From assembly GCF_900112645.1 (NCBI RefSeq), contig NZ_FOMO01000009.1, positions 1 through 64,000 on the forward strand: a stretch of DNA of 64,000 bases. Direction: 5' to 3'. The translations under genes and the position numbers were made by a program. Of the stretch, positions 31,668 to 39,852 are shown one piece after another (position 1 is the first letter of the stretch; the number at the start of each line of letters is the position of its first letter). This DNA comes from Phytopseudomonas straminea (GTDB lineage: Bacteria; Pseudomonadota; Gammaproteobacteria; Pseudomonadales; Pseudomonadaceae). A model generated the notes under the pieces. It saw nothing but the letters and a program-made list of their open reading frames with translations. It was not told where the DNA came from and ran no database searches.

Positions 31668-32627
31668 ATGTTGGAGAACGATTCTTTGATACGGCCAGGG
31701 ATGAAAGTAGCACTTGTGCCATGCCCGGCCTTGGGCGATACCACGCTGTTTTTGTGGCTGGCTTGGCGCTTACAGGCTGCTGGAGCAGAAGTGTCACTGT
31801 GCTCTAAAGGATTGTTGTCTTTAAGTCATTATTTACCTGGCTTGACGATCCTTGATGGTCATTATGATCTACCGAGTCTGGCGCGTTCCAATGACTTGGT
31901 GATATGCGCGCTGAAACGTTTTGATGAGTTGAGCGATTCTGAACCCAGCAATGTCGCTTATTTGGCAAGCAAAAAATTTTCTTCAGACCATCCGCTGGCG
32001 CGGCGTGAAGTGTTGATACGAGGCAATATCCTGCCAGGCGGCAACAATGTGATTTGTCGAGACTCTCGGGCTGGTAAAACCATGACCCAGTGGATCGATT
32101 TGTATGCTAGCGAGATTCTTGGCTTGGACGTAGCTGCTGCTCCGGCTGGCTTCCAGTTGCTGCCAGCGGTCAGTGAGGATGCGAAACGGCGCATCGCCAT
32201 TTTCCCTACCAGCCCAGATATCAACAAGAATTATTCAGCGCTTGGGTTCAAGCGTCTTGCCGATAAGTTGGCCGCCAAGGGGTGGGTGGTCGAGTTTGTG
32301 GGCACCGTCCCGGAACAGGTGGCACTACAGTCGCTTTACCCGAATTATATCGTTCACGCATTTAGTGATCTGAAGGGGCTAGTTGATTATCTGCGTAGCT
32401 GTTCGGTAGTGATCAGTAACGACTCAGGAGGCGGTCACATCGCATCTCTTCTGGGGCTTCATACGTTCACGATAACGCGCAGGCGTGAAGACTTTACCTG
32501 GCGGCCCGGATTCAACTCCCTTAACCGAGTCATCAATCCCAGCATTACTTTCAAATGGTTGGGACGGCCAATCTGGCGCCCGTTCATTTCTCACCGTCGT
32601 CTCATCCGGGAGCTCCCTAAGTGGTAG
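31668..32627 (+). CDS. Third GT9 heptosyltransferase-like protein in the core locus
   Basis: The 319-residue product has the GT9 N-terminal loop VALVPCPALGDTTLFLWLAW with its conserved GD, and the C-terminal nucleotide site VISNDSGGGHIASLLGLHTF. Those place it with WaaC/WaaF/WaaQ, but it is clearly distinct from both neighbours. ATG follows the waaP TAA directly. Base composition is A+T-richer than waaF-waaG, and TTA, ATA and AGA-type codons appear, suggesting separate origin. I recall no equivalent at this position in P. aeruginosa. It may add a third heptose (WaaQ-like) or another ADP-activated sugar. Confidence 0.8.
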   Translation: MLENDSLIRPGMKVALVPCPALGDTTLFLWLAWRLQAAGAEVSLCSKGLLSLSHYLPGLTILDGHYDLPSLARSNDLVICALKRFDELSDSEPSNVAYLASKKFSSDHPLARREVLIRGNILPGGNNVICRDSRAGKTMTQWIDLYASEILGLDVAAAPAGFQLLPAVSEDAKRRIAIFPTSPDINKNYSALGFKRLADKLAAKGWVVEFVGTVPEQVALQSLYPNYIVHAFSDLKGLVDYLRSCSVVISNDSGGGHIASLLGLHTFTITRRREDFTWRPGFNSLNRVINPSITFKWLGRPIWRPFISHRRLIRELPKW

Positions 32628-32637
32628 CGCAATAAGC

Positions 32638-33369
32638 ATGTCTGTCTGGAAGCATGATGCAACTGACCCCTCGTCAGGCCATTTCAATAGCCTGGAAGCT
32701 GTTTTTCGGCTAGAGGGTGAGCGTCTGACATCCGACCCTCTATCCGAGGTCATTCGGGTTGAGATCGAAGGTGCGCGTTACTACGTCAAGCGCTACTGGG
32801 GAGCTGGCAAGGGCATGCGTCGGTTTCTGGGGCGACCGCGCGTTAAGGCGGAATGGCAGAACCTGCAGCTATTTGCCAAGTGGGGCATTCCAACCGCGCC
32901 CATCGTCGCCCACGGCCTGGAGCGCAAGGCAGGGACTTTTCTGCGCGGGGCGCTGATTACCCGAGAGTTGAAGGGGACTCTGGATCTGGCCTGCATGGCT
33001 CGTCAGAATGACCCCCGTTTGCATGACGCTGCATGGGTCGACTGCGTGAGTCTTCAGCTGGCTCGTGCAACCCGGCTCATGCACGACCATCGTTTCACCC
33101 ACAATGATCTGAAGTGGCGCAACCTGTTGGTCAACGAAAAGACCGAGCTGTTTTTCATCGACTGTCCTACTGGCAGTTTCTGGCGGGGCTCGTTATTGCG
33201 TTATCGCATCGTCAAGGATCTGGCCTGTCTCGACAAGGTCGCCAAGCGAGTGTTGTCGCGTACGCAGCGCTTGCGTTTTTATCTGCAATATCAGGGTTGC
33301 AGCCATCTCAATGACGAGGATAAGAAACGCGTGCGGCAAGTGCTGAAATTCTTCGAGGGACGTGAATGA
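32638..33369 (+). CDS. wapP: WapP-like LPS core kinase (InaA/WaaP fold)
   Basis: The 243-residue kinase-fold protein has YYVKRYWGAGKGMRRFLGRP (nucleotide-site Lys), HDHRFTHNDLKWRNLLV with intact catalytic HxD (HND), and LFFIDCPTGSFW with the DFG-like Asp. This pattern fits the LPS sugar kinases beside WaaP (WapP in P. aeruginosa). The open frame extends back to 32485 inside the GT9 gene, but ATG at 32638 gives the family-length protein and lies ten bases after that gene's stop. It overlaps the next gene by four bases. Confidence 0.8.
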   Translation: MSVWKHDATDPSSGHFNSLEAVFRLEGERLTSDPLSEVIRVEIEGARYYVKRYWGAGKGMRRFLGRPRVKAEWQNLQLFAKWGIPTAPIVAHGLERKAGTFLRGALITRELKGTLDLACMARQNDPRLHDAAWVDCVSLQLARATRLMHDHRFTHNDLKWRNLLVNEKTELFFIDCPTGSFWRGSLLRYRIVKDLACLDKVAKRVLSRTQRLRFYLQYQGCSHLNDEDKKRVRQVLKFFEGRE

Positions 33370-34109
33370 GTGACTTCATCGCCGCGCAAGATCGTGCCCT
33401 GCTCGAGCGCCACGGCCTGTCGAGCTTTGACGCCCTCTGGTCACTGAAATTGGAGGCCGTGGACGAGCCCAACACCGAGCGTGGCGGCTGGAGTTCGGTG
33501 TATCGCCTGGATCTTGGTGAGCGCGCCTTCTATCTCAAGCGGCAGAGCAATCACCTGACGCGTAGCCTGTTGCATCCATTCGGCGAGCCAACGTTTGCCC
33601 GCGAGTTTCGCAATATCCGCCGCTACGCAGGGCGAGGTATTCCTGCGCTGCAGGCAACTTTCTTCGGCCAACGTAATTTGCCGGGCGAGCGCCGAGCTGT
33701 GCTGCTGACCCGCGCGCTGGATGGTTGGAATGATCTTGCGCATTGGCTCGAACATTGGCCGAGCCTTGAGTGGGCAAAGCGAAGCGCGATTCTGCGTGCC
33801 TGCGGTGAGTTAGCGCGCTGTCTGCATCAGGCTGGGCAAATGCATGGCTGCTTCTATCCCAAGCATATTTTTTTGCAGGAACGTGGCGCCTCATTCGAGG
33901 CGCAACTGATCGATCTGGAGAAAACTCGACCATTGCTGCTGGGGCGACGTGACCGGATCAAGGATCTTGAGCCACTGTTACGCCGAGCCCCCATCTGGAA
34001 CGAAGCCGAAGTTCGCGAGCTGCTGAATGCATATCTGGGCGATGTGGTAGATGTTGAGCATTGGTGGCGTTTGGTCGCTGCACGACAGCGCAAGAAGGAG
34101 GCGCGGTGA
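33366..34109 (+). CDS. wapQ: WapQ-like kinase-fold protein of the InaA family
   Basis: The 247-residue protein has an N-terminal nucleotide region (GGWSSVYRLDLGERAFYLKR) and an InaA-type motif HGCFYPKHIFLQE, then LIDLEKTRP. At the position of the catalytic Asp in HxD there is Cys (HGC), while the later metal Asp is kept. That substitution recurs in InaA-type proteins but means phosphotransfer cannot be assumed. Position after the WapP-like gene matches wapQ in P. aeruginosa. ATG overlaps the preceding stop (ATGA). Confidence 0.75.
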   Translation: MSDFIAAQDRALLERHGLSSFDALWSLKLEAVDEPNTERGGWSSVYRLDLGERAFYLKRQSNHLTRSLLHPFGEPTFAREFRNIRRYAGRGIPALQATFFGQRNLPGERRAVLLTRALDGWNDLAHWLEHWPSLEWAKRSAILRACGELARCLHQAGQMHGCFYPKHIFLQERGASFEAQLIDLEKTRPLLLGRRDRIKDLEPLLRRAPIWNEAEVRELLNAYLGDVVDVEHWWRLVAARQRKKEAR

Positions 34110-35554
34110 TGCTTCTGAGCGAGCTGAACCACGCTGGTCGCGCACCTGAGCTGCCGCTGTCGCTGGATATCGCTGGCGAGACACTGGTGTTCGAGCGCCT
34201 GCTGCGCGTGTTGCCGGGGCAGCGTTACGTCGCTGTGGCCTGCTGGCAGGGGCGCCAGGTGTTGGCCAAGTTGTTGGTCGGCAGCAAGGCGCAGCGCCAC
34301 TTTCAGCGCGAGCTGGAGGGTGCTGAGCTGTTGGCTGGACAAGGACTGGTCACCCCCGAGCTGTTGGTACAGGGCTTCGTCGAGGGGCAGGGCGGTTGGC
34401 TGCTGTTCGATTACCTGGAAGGCGCGCGGAGCCTCTGGGAGGCTTGGCGTCAGGCAGCACGCGAGCCGCTGCTGAGCGATGCCCAACAGGCGGTGCTGGC
34501 CGAGGCGCTGGGGACGATTGGGCTGATGCATGCTCAAGGCCTGTGGCAGGCCGACCTGCATCTGGACAACCTGCTGCGGCATGAAGGCCGCCTGTATCTG
34601 ATCGACGGCGGCGGCGTGCGCTGCGAAACGCCAGGGCAGCCGCTGTCGCGTGCGCGCGTGCTGGAAAACCTCGGCGTGTTCTTCGCCCAGCTACCGGCCG
34701 AGTTGGATGCTGTTCTCGAAGAGCTGCTGATCCACTATTTGCTGGCCAACGGCGAGCACGCGCTGCCGCTGGAAATGCTCCAGGCCGAGATCGCCAAGGT
34801 GCGGCGTTGGCGTCTGCGCGATTACCTGAAGAAAACCGCACGGGATTGCAGCCTGTTCGCCGCGCGCATTGGCGCTTTTGGCCTGCGTGTGGTGCGCCGT
34901 GAGGCAGAGCCGGCGCTGCAGCCGCTGCTGGCCGATCTGGACGCACGCATCGAGGCCGGGCACATCTACAAGACTGGCGGCGCCGCCACCGTGGCACGTG
35001 TCGAGGTTGGCGCTCGGCCTCTGGTCGTCAAACGTTACAACGTCAAGAACTGGCTGCACTGGCTCAAACGCTTCTGGCGGCCCAGTCGCGCCTGGCATAG
35101 CTGGGTTGAAGGCAACCGCCTGCAGCTGCTGGGCATCGCCACGCCGACGCCTTTGGCGGTGATCGAGCGACGCTGGTGCTGGCTGCGCGGTAGGGCGTAC
35201 CTGATTACCGACTATTGCGGCGGGCAGGATATAATCGCGCATTTCGAGGCACATCAGAAGGCGACGCCCCCGGAAAACGAACTGCTGGCGCTGGATCGTC
35301 TATTCGCTGCGTTGCTGCGTGAACGCATCAGCCACGGTGATTTCAAGGGGCACAATCTGTTCTGGGATGATGCGCAGGGCGCCTGGTCGTTGATCGACCT
35401 GGACGCCATGCGGCAGCATCGCAGTATGCGCAGTTTCGCTCGGGCCTATGCCCGTGACCGCGCCCGTTTTCTGCGCAATTGGCCGGCGGGTTCCGCCCTG
35501 CACCAGTTGCTCGACCAACGTTTACCGCAGGTGCCCGGCACCTGCCCGAATTAG
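34109..35554 (+). CDS. Protein with two tandem kinase-fold domains (LPS core, PA5006-like)
   Basis: The 481-residue protein holds two kinase-like domains. The first has GLWQADLHLDNLLRHEGRLY and then LIDGGGVRCE near residues 145-180. The second starts near 285 with KTGGAATVARV and VVKRYN (nucleotide-site Lys) and has ERISHGDFKGHNLFWDD and SLIDLDAMRQH near 410-440. Both keep the catalytic Asp. ATG at 34109 shares a base with the previous stop (TGATG); the longer frame from 34061 lies within the upstream gene. Substrates are presumably core sugars; whether both domains are active is unknown. Confidence 0.75.
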   Translation: MLLSELNHAGRAPELPLSLDIAGETLVFERLLRVLPGQRYVAVACWQGRQVLAKLLVGSKAQRHFQRELEGAELLAGQGLVTPELLVQGFVEGQGGWLLFDYLEGARSLWEAWRQAAREPLLSDAQQAVLAEALGTIGLMHAQGLWQADLHLDNLLRHEGRLYLIDGGGVRCETPGQPLSRARVLENLGVFFAQLPAELDAVLEELLIHYLLANGEHALPLEMLQAEIAKVRRWRLRDYLKKTARDCSLFAARIGAFGLRVVRREAEPALQPLLADLDARIEAGHIYKTGGAATVARVEVGARPLVVKRYNVKNWLHWLKRFWRPSRAWHSWVEGNRLQLLGIATPTPLAVIERRWCWLRGRAYLITDYCGGQDIIAHFEAHQKATPPENELLALDRLFAALLRERISHGDFKGHNLFWDDAQGAWSLIDLDAMRQHRSMRSFARAYARDRARFLRNWPAGSALHQLLDQRLPQVPGTCPN

Positions 35555-35566
35555 AGGCTCAAACCT

Positions 35567-37321
35567 GTGGCATTGACCATTCTCGGCCTGTCCGGCGCCC
35601 TCAGTCACGATCCGTCCGCCGCACTGTACATCGACGGCAAGCTGATCGCGGCAGTGGAAGAGGAGCGCTTCGTGCGCGACAAGCACGCGAAGAACCGCAT
35701 GCCCTACGAATCGGCCAAGTTCTGCCTGGAGCAAGCCGGGATCAAACCGGCTGACGTCGATGTGGTGGCGATTCCCTTCGCGCCCATCAGTATCTTCGAG
35801 AAAGCCCGTTGGCAGTACGCCAAGCGTTACGCCTACGCGCCCGATCGTGCCCTCGATGCGATTCTTTTCGGCAACCGCCGCTACAAGCGCTATCGCAAGA
35901 AGATCGTTTGGTGCCTCGAGCAACTGGGCTTCGACACCAAGAAGATCAAGATCGAGCCTGTCGAGCATCACTTGGCGCACGCCTCCAGTGCTTATCACTG
36001 CTCGGGCTTCAAGGAAAAGACTGCCATCCTCGGTATCGACGGCAAGGGCGAGTACGCCACCACCTTCTTCGGCTACGGCGAGAACGGCAAAATCCACAAG
36101 ATCAAGGAATTCTTCGATCCGGATTCGCTCGGCGGCCTGTATGGTGCGATCACCGAATACTTGGGCTTCGAGATGCTTGATGGCGAGTTCAAGGTCATGG
36201 GCATGGCGCCCTATGGCGATGCCGCCAAGTACGATTTCTCGCGTTTGGCCAAGTTCGAGAATGGCGAGCTGATCATCAACACCCATTACGCCAACGTCAT
36301 CGGTTTCCGTCGCTACAAGGAAAACGGCAAGGGCTACTACTTCTCGCCCAAGCTGATCGAGTGGCTGGGGCCGAAGCGTGAGGGCGATATCGCCGACGAC
36401 CCGTACATCCACTACGCGGCCAGCATGCAGGCGCTGTTCGAGAAGCTGGCGCTGCAGATGATGGAGTACTACCTCGGCGACATCCTCAAGGAAACCGGCA
36501 AGATCGCCTTCGCTGGCGGTTGCGCGCTGAACGTCAAACTGAACCAGAAGATCATCGCCCGCGATGACGTCAAGGAGCTTTTCGTGCAACCGGCCTCTGG
36601 CGACGCGGGCACGGCTGTCGGCGCCGCCGCCTACGTCTCGCACCAGCGTGGCGTGCCGGTGGAGAAGATGGAGCACGTCTACCTCGGCCCTTCGTACAGC
36701 AACGAAGACGTCATCGCTGCCTGCGCCAAGCACCCGAACCAGCCGGTTTTCAAACGCATCGACAACACGGCTGAGCGCATCGCAAAAATCATGGTCGACG
36801 GCAACCCGGTAGCCTGGTTCCAGGGCCGCATGGAGTTCGGGCCGCGCGCCTTGGGTGGCCGCTCGATCATCGGTTGCCCGAGTATTCCGGGCGTGGCCGA
36901 CCGCATCAACGAGCAGATCAAGTTCCGCGAGCGCTGGAGACCCTTCTGCCCGTCCATGCTCGACACCGTGGCAGCGAAGATGCTCAAGGTCGATCACCCG
37001 AGCCCCTTCATGACCTTCACCTTCGAGGTAAACGAGGAGTGGAAGGAGCGCGTCAGTGAAGTGGTGCATGAAGACGGCACCTCGCGCGCTCAGGTGCTGG
37101 AGCGCCGCTTCAATCCGCGCTGGTATGACCTGATGCTGGAGTTGGAGAAGCTGACCGGCAATGGCGTGTCGCTGAACACCTCGCTCAACCGTCGTGGCGA
37201 GCCGATGATCTGCTCGCCGACCGACGCGCTGAACATGTTCTACGGCTCGGATCTGCAGTACCTCATCATGGAAGATGTGCTCGTGGTCAAGGATGGCAAG
37301 GATTGGTATGACGGCGTCTGA
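35567..37321 (+). CDS. wapO: LPS core carbamoyltransferase (NodU/CmcH family)
   Basis: The 584-residue cytoplasmic enzyme uses carbamoyl phosphate and ATP to carbamoylate a sugar hydroxyl; in P. aeruginosa the homologue carbamoylates HepII of the core. Motifs are GLSGALSHDPSAALYIDGKL at the N-terminus, HHLAHASSAYHCSGF (metal histidines), GIDGKGEYATTFFG, GGCALNVKLNQKI, and the C-terminal GRMEFGPRALGGRSIIG and SLNRRGEPMICSP. GTG at 35567 follows AGAGG. The symbol follows my recollection of P. aeruginosa PA5005. Confidence 0.88.
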   Translation: MALTILGLSGALSHDPSAALYIDGKLIAAVEEERFVRDKHAKNRMPYESAKFCLEQAGIKPADVDVVAIPFAPISIFEKARWQYAKRYAYAPDRALDAILFGNRRYKRYRKKIVWCLEQLGFDTKKIKIEPVEHHLAHASSAYHCSGFKEKTAILGIDGKGEYATTFFGYGENGKIHKIKEFFDPDSLGGLYGAITEYLGFEMLDGEFKVMGMAPYGDAAKYDFSRLAKFENGELIINTHYANVIGFRRYKENGKGYYFSPKLIEWLGPKREGDIADDPYIHYAASMQALFEKLALQMMEYYLGDILKETGKIAFAGGCALNVKLNQKIIARDDVKELFVQPASGDAGTAVGAAAYVSHQRGVPVEKMEHVYLGPSYSNEDVIAACAKHPNQPVFKRIDNTAERIAKIMVDGNPVAWFQGRMEFGPRALGGRSIIGCPSIPGVADRINEQIKFRERWRPFCPSMLDTVAAKMLKVDHPSPFMTFTFEVNEEWKERVSEVVHEDGTSRAQVLERRFNPRWYDLMLELEKLTGNGVSLNTSLNRRGEPMICSPTDALNMFYGSDLQYLIMEDVLVVKDGKDWYDGV

Positions 37322-38432
37322 ACAGGCAGACGGCCAAACGCAGCGCTGGGTTCTGCAGTTCTGCCATGGCTATGACGGCCCCTTTCTGGACTGCGCGCGG
37401 CAATACGCGGTGCTGTTCAAAGACACGCCCTACAAGGTTTGCACTGTCTATCTGACCGGCAAGCCATCGGCGGAGGTCGAGCGCGGCTCGGTTTCCGACG
37501 AGGTGATCTTCCTCGACTATTCCAGCGCCCAGGTGCGCGCGCTGAAATTGGGGGCTGTCCGGGATTTTCGTCGGATTGCTGCCTCACGCGATTTCGCCCT
37601 GTGCATCGCGCACCGCTTCAAACCGATCTATGTGGCTCTGCTGGGCAGCAACCTGCCGGTGATTGGCGTACATCACGCTTTTGGCGACTATAAGCGCCGC
37701 TCGAGGCAACTGTTCGCCAATTTCTTCAGCAAGCGCCTGATGTTGATCGGCGTTTCCAACGCCGTACGTGACGACATGCGCGCCTGCCTTCCTGATTGGC
37801 CAACCGGGCGCATCGAAACTCTCTATAACCGTATCGATATCGATGCCGTGCGGGCAGAGCAGTTACCTCGTGAGGCTGCGCGTGAGCATCTGGGATTACC
37901 TCAGGATGCTTGGGTGGTCGGTAATGTAGGCCGTCTGCACCCCGACAAGGACCAGGCCACGCTGATTCGTGGTTTTGCCGAAGCTCTACCCCAGTTGCCG
38001 GTGTCTAGCCTATTGGCCATTATGGGCTGTGGCCGTCTGGAGTCCTCACTCAAGGCCCTCGCTATGGAGTTAGGGGTGAGTGAGTCAGTGCGTTTTCTTG
38101 GGCAGATACCGAATGGGCGTCGCTACTTCAAGGCCTTCGATGTATTCGCACTGACCTCTGATCATGAGCCCTTCGGCATGGTGTTGCTGGAGGCGATGGC
38201 TGGAGGTGTTCCGGTGGTCTGCAGCGATTGTGGCGGAGCGCCAGAGGTTGTGGGCGGCGTTGGACAGGTTTTCACGCTGGGCGATGTGCAAGGGTTAGCC
38301 AGCGAGTTGCTCCGAGTGCCTACTGTGCAGGCCTCAAGTGAAGCGATGCTGGTCCGCCTGCAACGATTATTTTCGGATCAGGCTGCTGCTGAGCGTTTTC
38401 GGACGCTGTTGATACCGTCAAGCTGGGCATAA
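37308..38432 (+). CDS. wapH: GT4 glycosyltransferase of the core (WapH-like)
   Basis: The 374-residue protein has the GT-B architecture with a C-terminal GT4 donor site: VGNVGRLHPDKDQATLIRGF, RFLGQIPNGRRYFKAFDVFA, and SDHEPFGMVLLEAMAGGVPV with the paired glutamates of the EX7E motif. ATG at 37308 overlaps the carbamoyltransferase end by 14 bases. Position directly after the carbamoyltransferase matches wapH (PA5004). From about 37,850 onward the gene is noticeably A+T-richer. Acceptor and donor are not readable from sequence. Confidence 0.82.
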   Translation: MTASEQADGQTQRWVLQFCHGYDGPFLDCARQYAVLFKDTPYKVCTVYLTGKPSAEVERGSVSDEVIFLDYSSAQVRALKLGAVRDFRRIAASRDFALCIAHRFKPIYVALLGSNLPVIGVHHAFGDYKRRSRQLFANFFSKRLMLIGVSNAVRDDMRACLPDWPTGRIETLYNRIDIDAVRAEQLPREAAREHLGLPQDAWVVGNVGRLHPDKDQATLIRGFAEALPQLPVSSLLAIMGCGRLESSLKALAMELGVSESVRFLGQIPNGRRYFKAFDVFALTSDHEPFGMVLLEAMAGGVPVVCSDCGGAPEVVGGVGQVFTLGDVQGLASELLRVPTVQASSEAMLVRLQRLFSDQAAAERFRTLLIPSSWA

Positions 38433-38437
38433 CGCAT

Positions 38438-39697
38438 ATGAGCAATCCCTGGCTGGACAAGTGCCGAATGCTGGACCGATATCGCTGGCTGCTCTTGCGT
38501 GAGCGTCATGGTCTATTGGGTAGCGTCTTGCGCTTTGTGCGCGATGCGAGCCGGGACTGGATTTTAGGTGTTCGTGCCATGACGCGTTTGGTGGCGAATC
38601 CGCAAACGCAGAGCTGCGATTTCCTGTTGCTGCAGTCGATGACGAAAGTCATTCCCCTGCAACGTAAACGCTTGTTAAAGGATGCGCTGGTAGCCCGCGG
38701 CTATAGCTTGGTGGAAACTGCGTTGCCTGAGCCTGGTGAGATGCTCCGTCAACGTATGCTCTGCAAGCCGCCATTCCCGATTCCCGTTCGCTATTTCGGT
38801 TACGCAGCCCATGCACAGTGGCTAGTCGAGCGTTACCATCCGCGCGTCTTGCTCAATGATCGTAATGGCAGCTTATATGCGCCATTTCTGCGGCTTGCCC
38901 TGAACGCCCGGCAAAACCTATTGGTGCATCTGGCTCACGCCACTACAGTCGAAAGTTCACGTCGGCTGGGAATGAACGATTACGACTATTACTTTCTGTT
39001 CGGACGTAGTTCATTGGAGGCGCTGCAGAAGCGAACGTTGCGCTTTGGCAATTCAACGGCCGTCCTTGCCGGCTCCCATATGATTGACAACACCTATGAC
39101 TTGGCGCCGGCAGATCCGGAGTTGCGCACAATTCTTATCTTGGGCGTTGGTCCGGATAAGGAGAAGGAGGCGGGGTATAAGGCTGCGTATGAGTTGCTGC
39201 GAGACTGGGCGCGGGAGCACTCCGAGTACAAAGTTCTGTTCAGGGCTCATCCGCGTAGTCAAGCGGCATTCTGGCGGCAGGTTGCTAGCGAGATACCACA
39301 GCTTACGGTTCTGTCACGCGATTGCCATCTGGCAGACGCGTTGCAACGCGCTTCGATGGTAATCAACATAATGTCCAATGCTGTTATTGAGGCCGCTCTG
39401 GCTCGGCGCCCGGTAATAAGCATAAGTGTCAGTGGCGAGCGGGACATCTTCGCTCTCCAGCGTTTCTTCGGGCCCGGTGTTGCATCGGTGGACGCTTTGC
39501 AGGCGCAGGTATCTGCTGCAGAGCGCGGCTATAGAGCAGCCGTCGAGCAAAGCTCAGATTTCGCTGAATACCACTTGGCGAATGGTTGCGCAGGTTTGTC
39601 CAGCACCCTCGACGCGCTGGCTACGTTGCTTGAGCGTCGAACCCCTCCTGGCGATCTGCAGGTGATCCACTCGACAGTCGAGTTAGCTCAATGTTGA
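38438..39697 (+). CDS. Putative GT-B-type surface polysaccharide glycosyltransferase, family not recognised
   Basis: The 419-residue protein is soluble, with a basic N-terminus, a central LVHLAHATTVESSRRL and YYFLFGRSSLEALQK, and a C-terminal half with ILILGVGPDKEKEAGYKAAY, VLFRAHPRS and MVINIMSNAVIEAALARRPV. The AHPRS and NAVIEAALARRPVI segments look like the donor half of GT-B enzymes such as CDP-glycerol transferase-like or capsule proteins. It starts five bases after the wapH-like stop. Codon use is A+T-richer than the inner-core genes. The role in core or O-antigen assembly is inferred from position. Confidence 0.55.
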   Translation: MSNPWLDKCRMLDRYRWLLLRERHGLLGSVLRFVRDASRDWILGVRAMTRLVANPQTQSCDFLLLQSMTKVIPLQRKRLLKDALVARGYSLVETALPEPGEMLRQRMLCKPPFPIPVRYFGYAAHAQWLVERYHPRVLLNDRNGSLYAPFLRLALNARQNLLVHLAHATTVESSRRLGMNDYDYYFLFGRSSLEALQKRTLRFGNSTAVLAGSHMIDNTYDLAPADPELRTILILGVGPDKEKEAGYKAAYELLRDWAREHSEYKVLFRAHPRSQAAFWRQVASEIPQLTVLSRDCHLADALQRASMVINIMSNAVIEAALARRPVISISVSGERDIFALQRFFGPGVASVDALQAQVSAAERGYRAAVEQSSDFAEYHLANGCAGLSSTLDALATLLERRTPPGDLQVIHSTVELAQC

Positions 39698-39721
39698 TAG
39701 CAATGTTGTCTGTCAGACCCC

Positions 39722-39739
39722 ATCAATACATGTATTGAT
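39722..39739. promoter_or_regulatory. Perfect 18-bp palindrome in the only large gap of the LPS locus
   Basis: ATCAATACATGTATTGAT at 39722-39739 is its own reverse complement over all 18 bases. It lies 25 bases after the stop of the upstream glycosyltransferase gene and about 110 bases before the capsule-type gene at 39849. No U-tract follows, so it is not a terminator; a dimeric regulator site is the simplest reading. Confidence 0.5.
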
Positions 39740-39768
39740 TCTTGTATGAAGAGGTTGGTGTACTCCTC

Positions 39769-39852
39769 ATGAATCGGATCGCTATTTTAAGCGAGTTTCC
39801 CGTCAAACAATCTTGCGTTAGGTTTGACGCTCTTCACCGGATTAACGAATGA
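39769..39852 (+). CDS. 27-codon leader-type ORF coupled to the capsule-type gene
   Basis: ATG at 39769 opens a 27-residue frame (MNRIAILSEFPV...LHRINE) whose TGA (39850-39852) overlaps the ATG of the next gene (39849-39851) as ATGA. That next gene has no ribosome binding site of its own, so translation of this short frame could carry ribosomes into it. MNRIAILSEFP also resembles the first strand of a GT-B glycosyltransferase, so a degraded gene start is an alternative. There is no strong Shine-Dalgarno site before 39769; GAGG lies 13-16 bases upstream. Confidence 0.35.
   Translation: MNRIAILSEFPVKQSCVRFDALHRINE

Noticed and set aside
39744-39770. Eight-codon ORF beginning at the ATG in CTTGTATGAAGAGG
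   Set aside because: Too short and without a ribosome binding site; only the overlapping 27-codon frame ending at the next gene's start was kept.
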